Below the pieces are notes generated by a model. That model worked only from the letters and a program-made list of their open reading frames with translations. It was not told the DNA's origin and did no database searches. A stretch of 64,000 nucleotides of DNA from Devosia sp. ZB163 (lineage in GTDB: Bacteria > Pseudomonadota > Alphaproteobacteria > Rhizobiales > Devosiaceae), in contig NZ_JAQRMY010000002.1 of assembly GCF_028613635.1 (NCBI RefSeq), positions 310,001 to 374,000 on the forward strand, read 5' to 3'. Position numbers and translations under genes: made by a program. Of this stretch, positions 61,143-64,000 are shown piece by piece; positions within the stretch are counted from its first letter, which is position 1, and each line of letters starts with the position of its first letter.

Positions 61143-61226
61143 TGGAGCAGGCTTTCGAAATGCAAGGAGCGCCGCACTCTATCGCGCGGCGCCCGGATCG
61201 TCATGGTGCAGTGAGATCTGTGCGGC

Positions 61227-62720
61227 TTACTGCGCCTTCTTGATCCCGTAGGCGAAGAACTGCGAGTTCAGCCCGTTCACCGGATAGCCGGTAACGTTCG
61301 CGGCCGAAACCACGATCTGCGGGTAGAGGTAGAGCCAGTTGCTGGCGGCGTCCTCGGCGATGATCTTGTTCGCTTCCGTGAGCTTGGCGACCTGGTCCGC
61401 CTCGGTCGGCGCGGCCTCGGCGTCGGCGATCAGCTTCACCACTTCGGGGTTGTTGTAGCCCCAGTAGAAGTCCGGGTTGCCGTAGAACACGATATCGCGG
61501 TGGTTCACGTGTTCCTGCAGCGTCGCCTGGAAGTTCTTCTCCTGGTAGATCTTGGTGTACCACTCGTTGGCGGTGATGATGTTGATGTTCACCTTCACGC
61601 CGACCTTGGCGTACTCGGCCTGCAGGAACTGCGCGACGATCGGATGCGGATCGTAGTCCGGGGTGTCGAGCGTGAACTCGAAGCCATCCGCGTAGCCGGC
61701 CTCGGCCAGCAGCGCCTTGGCGCTCTCGACGTCATAGGGATCGACGCCGGTGAGGTCCACGTACCACGGGTCGGTCGGCGGCACGATCGAGCCGATCAGC
61801 GTGCCGTAATCGCCCCAGATCGAGTTCAGCAGCTTCGCCTTGTCGGTGGCGCGGGCCAGGGCCTTGCGCACCTTCACGTTGTCGAACGGCGCAACGCGGT
61901 CGTTGTAGGCGAGGATTTCCTTGGTCGTCGAAGCGCCCTCGGTCACCGTGTAGGCCGGGTTGCCGGTGAACTGCGCCAGCGAATCCGGGCTCTGCACCGA
62001 AGTGACGACGTCGACCGCATTGGTCAGCAGCGCGTTATTCAGCGCCGTCGCGTCGGTGAAGTAGGTGTAGATCACTTCGCCGTTGGTCGGCGCCGTGCCC
62101 CAGTATTTGTCGTTGCGTGCGAGGGCGAGGGCCGAGCCGCGGCGCCATTCGCTGAGCGTGTAGGGGCCGGTGCCGTCTTCCGTTGCCGTGATGTCGGTCG
62201 CCTTGTCGTTGACGATCCAGACGTAGCTGAGGTTGTACGGAAGCGAGATGGAGCGGGCCGAGAGCTTGATCACCACGGTCTGGTCATCGGGCGTCTCGAT
62301 GCCGGTGATGGTCGAGAGGCTGCGCTTGCGCGAGCTCTTGGAGGCTTCGGCCGTGACGCGCTCGATCGAGTACTTCACGTCGGCGGCGGTCAGCGGATCG
62401 CCCGAGTGGAAGGTCACGCCCGGCTTCAGCTTGAAGGTGTAGGTGAGGCCATCTTCGCTCGCCTCGTAGCTCTCGACGAGCTTGGGCTCCACGGTGCCGG
62501 CATCGGTCAGTTGGAACAGCGCCTCGTAGACGTTGCCGTTGAAGGCCTCGTTGATGCCCTGGCCAGCGCCCGCGGTGTTGTCGAGGTTCTGCGGCTCGTA
62601 CAGCGAGCCGATGCGGATCGTGGCGTTCGGGTCGAAATCCTGCGCGAGCGCTGCCGGGGCGATGGCTGCGCTACCCAAGAGCGCGGCGACCAGCAGGGCG
62701 CGGGAGTTGAAGAGTTGCAT
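61227..62720 (-). CDS. Peptide/nickel ABC transporter substrate-binding protein
   Basis: A 497-residue periplasmic SBP_bac_5 protein. Signal peptide (FNSRALLVAALLGSAAIAPA) then IRIGSLYEPQNLDN and the family's FKLKPGVTFHSGDPLTAADV and VRKALARATDKAKLL. ATG 62720 is preceded by GGAG six bases away. First gene of the operon. Substrate unknown; dipeptides, opines or nickel are all possible in this family. Confidence 0.93.
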   Translation of the reverse strand: MQLFNSRALLVAALLGSAAIAPAALAQDFDPNATIRIGSLYEPQNLDNTAGAGQGINEAFNGNVYEALFQLTDAGTVEPKLVESYEASEDGLTYTFKLKPGVTFHSGDPLTAADVKYSIERVTAEASKSSRKRSLSTITGIETPDDQTVVIKLSARSISLPYNLSYVWIVNDKATDITATEDGTGPYTLSEWRRGSALALARNDKYWGTAPTNGEVIYTYFTDATALNNALLTNAVDVVTSVQSPDSLAQFTGNPAYTVTEGASTTKEILAYNDRVAPFDNVKVRKALARATDKAKLLNSIWGDYGTLIGSIVPPTDPWYVDLTGVDPYDVESAKALLAEAGYADGFEFTLDTPDYDPHPIVAQFLQAEYAKVGVKVNINIITANEWYTKIYQEKNFQATLQEHVNHRDIVFYGNPDFYWGYNNPEVVKLIADAEAAPTEADQVAKLTEANKIIAEDAASNWLYLYPQIVVSAANVTGYPVNGLNSQFFAYGIKKAQ

Positions 62721-62994
62721 TATGGGCTCCATTCTCGTTGGGCTGGCACCGGATCCGGCTGCCGGCCAGGAGGTCTCTACCTCCATTGAGGCCCTTGATA
62801 GCGCCTCCCGGCCCGCCGCCCTATCCCTTTGCGGGACCATTCCTGCCAAGAGGTGAATGGGACGGAGGAATGGCTTTCTCTTCCAGCGGCGAAGTAAGCA
62901 AACCCGGCCACGGGGTCACAACCCGGCCGGTGCATGGCGGAATAACGCCCCCTTAACGCCGCTTGTTCGAATGTGCTTCCGGACGGAGATTCGG

Positions 62995-63240
62995 ATGCCC
63001 GAGATTGCACTTAGCCTGGCGTACGCTGTGACCCTCGGGGTAGTTGCCGGTAGCAGCTTCCGCCTGGTCGGCTGGGCGCTGGTCGGCACCGCGTTGCTGT
63101 TCACGCTCGTTGTCGCCACGATCATCTCTTCTGCTCCGTTGCTTGTTGGGCTTGGGCTGATCGTCATGAACCTCACCGTGTTCAATATCGGGCTCGTTGC
63201 TGGCGCCACCGTCAGCTACGGCGTGGCCGCCCGCGCCTGA
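62995..63240 (+). CDS. Small membrane protein
   Basis: An 81-residue hydrophobic protein with about three helices (SLAYAVTLGVVAGSSFRLVG, LVGTALLFTLVVATIISSAP and VGLGLIVMNLTVFNIGL). CGGAG seven bases before ATG 62995. No family recognised. It diverges from the ABC operon and precedes the polysaccharide gene. Confidence 0.55.
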   Translation: MPEIALSLAYAVTLGVVAGSSFRLVGWALVGTALLFTLVVATIISSAPLLVGLGLIVMNLTVFNIGLVAGATVSYGVAARA

Positions 63241-63436
63241 AGACTGCCCAACCAGCCGGCGTTCCAGAGTTGTTGACCAGGACAGTGGGCTGAACTAGCG
63301 TCCTCTTCGAGTATTGGGGGCTCGGTAGTGCTTGCGCGCTCGTTGGCGGCATTCAGCGTACACATGGCAAAATCGACGGGTAGCCGATTAATCGGTGCGC
63401 CTGCCGGGACTGCATCTGCGTCGGCGCAGCTTCAAC

Positions 63437-64000
63437 ATGGATGGTAACACCCTTGATTTGCGGGGTGTCGTTGACCTGTTGCAGCGCAGGCTCGGTTTCA
63501 TTGCGTTGGTCATTGCGCTGACGCTCGGCGTAACTGGGTTGGCGCTCCTGGCGATAACGCCGATCTATTCGGCAACTGCGCTGATGCTCGTCGACCCCAG
63601 CAAGAAGAACCTGCTCGATCCCGACGCTCAGGTCGCCTCATCCGCCTCCGATACCATGCGGGTCGATGGCGAAGTCGAGCTGGCGAAGTCGGAGACGACG
63701 CTGCTGGCGGCTGCCGAGGAGCTGGACCTTGCCGACGACCCCGAGTTCGGCCTCGAACTCTCCACATGGGACAAGCTGCTGACCTTCGCCCGGCTGGCAT
63801 CACCCGGCCTGCCCACCGGCGACGAGGCGCTCGCCGAAATCATGGGCAACCTGCGCGCCGCGGTTTCGGTTCAGCGCCGTGGCCTCACCTTCCTCATCGC
63901 AGTCACGGGCCGTTCTACCCGTCCCGAGTTCGCCGCCACGCTCGCCAACACGGTCGCCCGCACCTACATCGCCGAGCAGCTTCGGGCCAAGATCGATGCA
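63437..64000 (+). CDS. Wzz/ExoP-type polysaccharide co-polymerase, N-terminal part
   Basis: 188 codons run open to the right edge. An N-terminal membrane helix (LGFIALVIALTLGVTGLALLA) follows a short cytoplasmic start with LDLRGVVDLLQRR. After it comes the periplasmic Wzz domain: YSATALMLVDPSKKNLLDPD, EVELAKSETTLLAAAEELDL, and a helical stretch ending NTVARTYIAEQLRAK. This is the start of an exopolysaccharide chain-length/BY-kinase protein such as ExoP; the C-terminal kinase part, if present, is off the edge. Confidence 0.82.
   Translation, partial: MDGNTLDLRGVVDLLQRRLGFIALVIALTLGVTGLALLAITPIYSATALMLVDPSKKNLLDPDAQVASSASDTMRVDGEVELAKSETTLLAAAEELDLADDPEFGLELSTWDKLLTFARLASPGLPTGDEALAEIMGNLRAAVSVQRRGLTFLIAVTGRSTRPEFAATLANTVARTYIAEQLRAKIDA

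Overview
The window is about 64 kb of GC-rich, densely coded chromosome from an alphaproteobacterium of the order Hyphomicrobiales (Rhizobiales). The evidence is the gene order rpsF-rpsR-rplI ... dnaB-alr-radA-cvpA-purF, the fabD-fabG-acpP-fabF-mltG-yicC-gmk block, Omp25/31-like barrels with AADL-type mature ends, and many GTG starts with 1-4 base overlaps. A Devosia-like organism is my guess from overall resemblance; no rRNA or tRNA gene is present to test it.

Layout. 1-2.5 kb: tail of a processive glycosyltransferase, a CNNM/CBS (HlyC/CorC) membrane protein and an SDR. 2.7-10.7 kb: leftward housekeeping block purF, cvpA, radA, yidB-like, glsB-like, alr, dnaB. 10.9-17.4 kb: a TPR-sulfotransferase, four paralogous outer-membrane beta-barrels and a divergent marR/cytochrome b561 pair, lying between dnaB and rplI, which are adjacent in many relatives. 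17.8-19.2 kb: rplI, rpsR, rpsF. 19.5-27.3 kb: a small conserved protein, a serine/threonine dehydratase, then fatty-acid and cell-wall genes fabD, fabG, acpP, fabF, mltG, yicC, gmk. 27.5-36.3 kb: envelope biogenesis cluster, transcribed leftward as lptF-lptG-lptD, surA, pdxA and rsmA, with a DUF305 protein under a CueR-type operator. 36.5-46.5 kb: pepA, holC, an M-like zinc peptidase (DUF4344), DUF985 cupin, ABC-F ATPase, GNAT, ndk, a DEAD-box RNA helicase and two tautomerases. 46.5-53.6 kb: accessory region with two FecR-domain secreted proteins, a zinc-ribbon potassium channel, Hsp20, a broken MFS gene, a guanidine-II riboswitch with its Gdx/SugE exporter, and a seven-repeat FG-GAP/RTX exoprotein. 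53.9-62.7 kb: a molybdopterin oxidoreductase, TauE, and a dipeptide-type ABC operon that ends in a DUF1684 gene. 63.4-64 kb: start of a Wzz/ExoP-type polysaccharide co-polymerase.

The best regulatory signals, read directly from the bases, are the two-hairpin ACGR guanidine-II riboswitch at 50483-50528, the CueR-like dyad at 29039-29059, and a 20-base tandem repeat covering the marR/cytochrome promoter. Hairpins recur with near-identical sequence (16605-16633 and 17732-17760 share 29 bases), and a palindromic repeat family is present in two inverted copies near 29.6 and 56.0 kb. I found no CRISPR array, insertion sequence, prophage, tRNA or rRNA. I see no convincing wholly new multi-gene system; the most interesting items are individual regulatory elements and unusual domain combinations.
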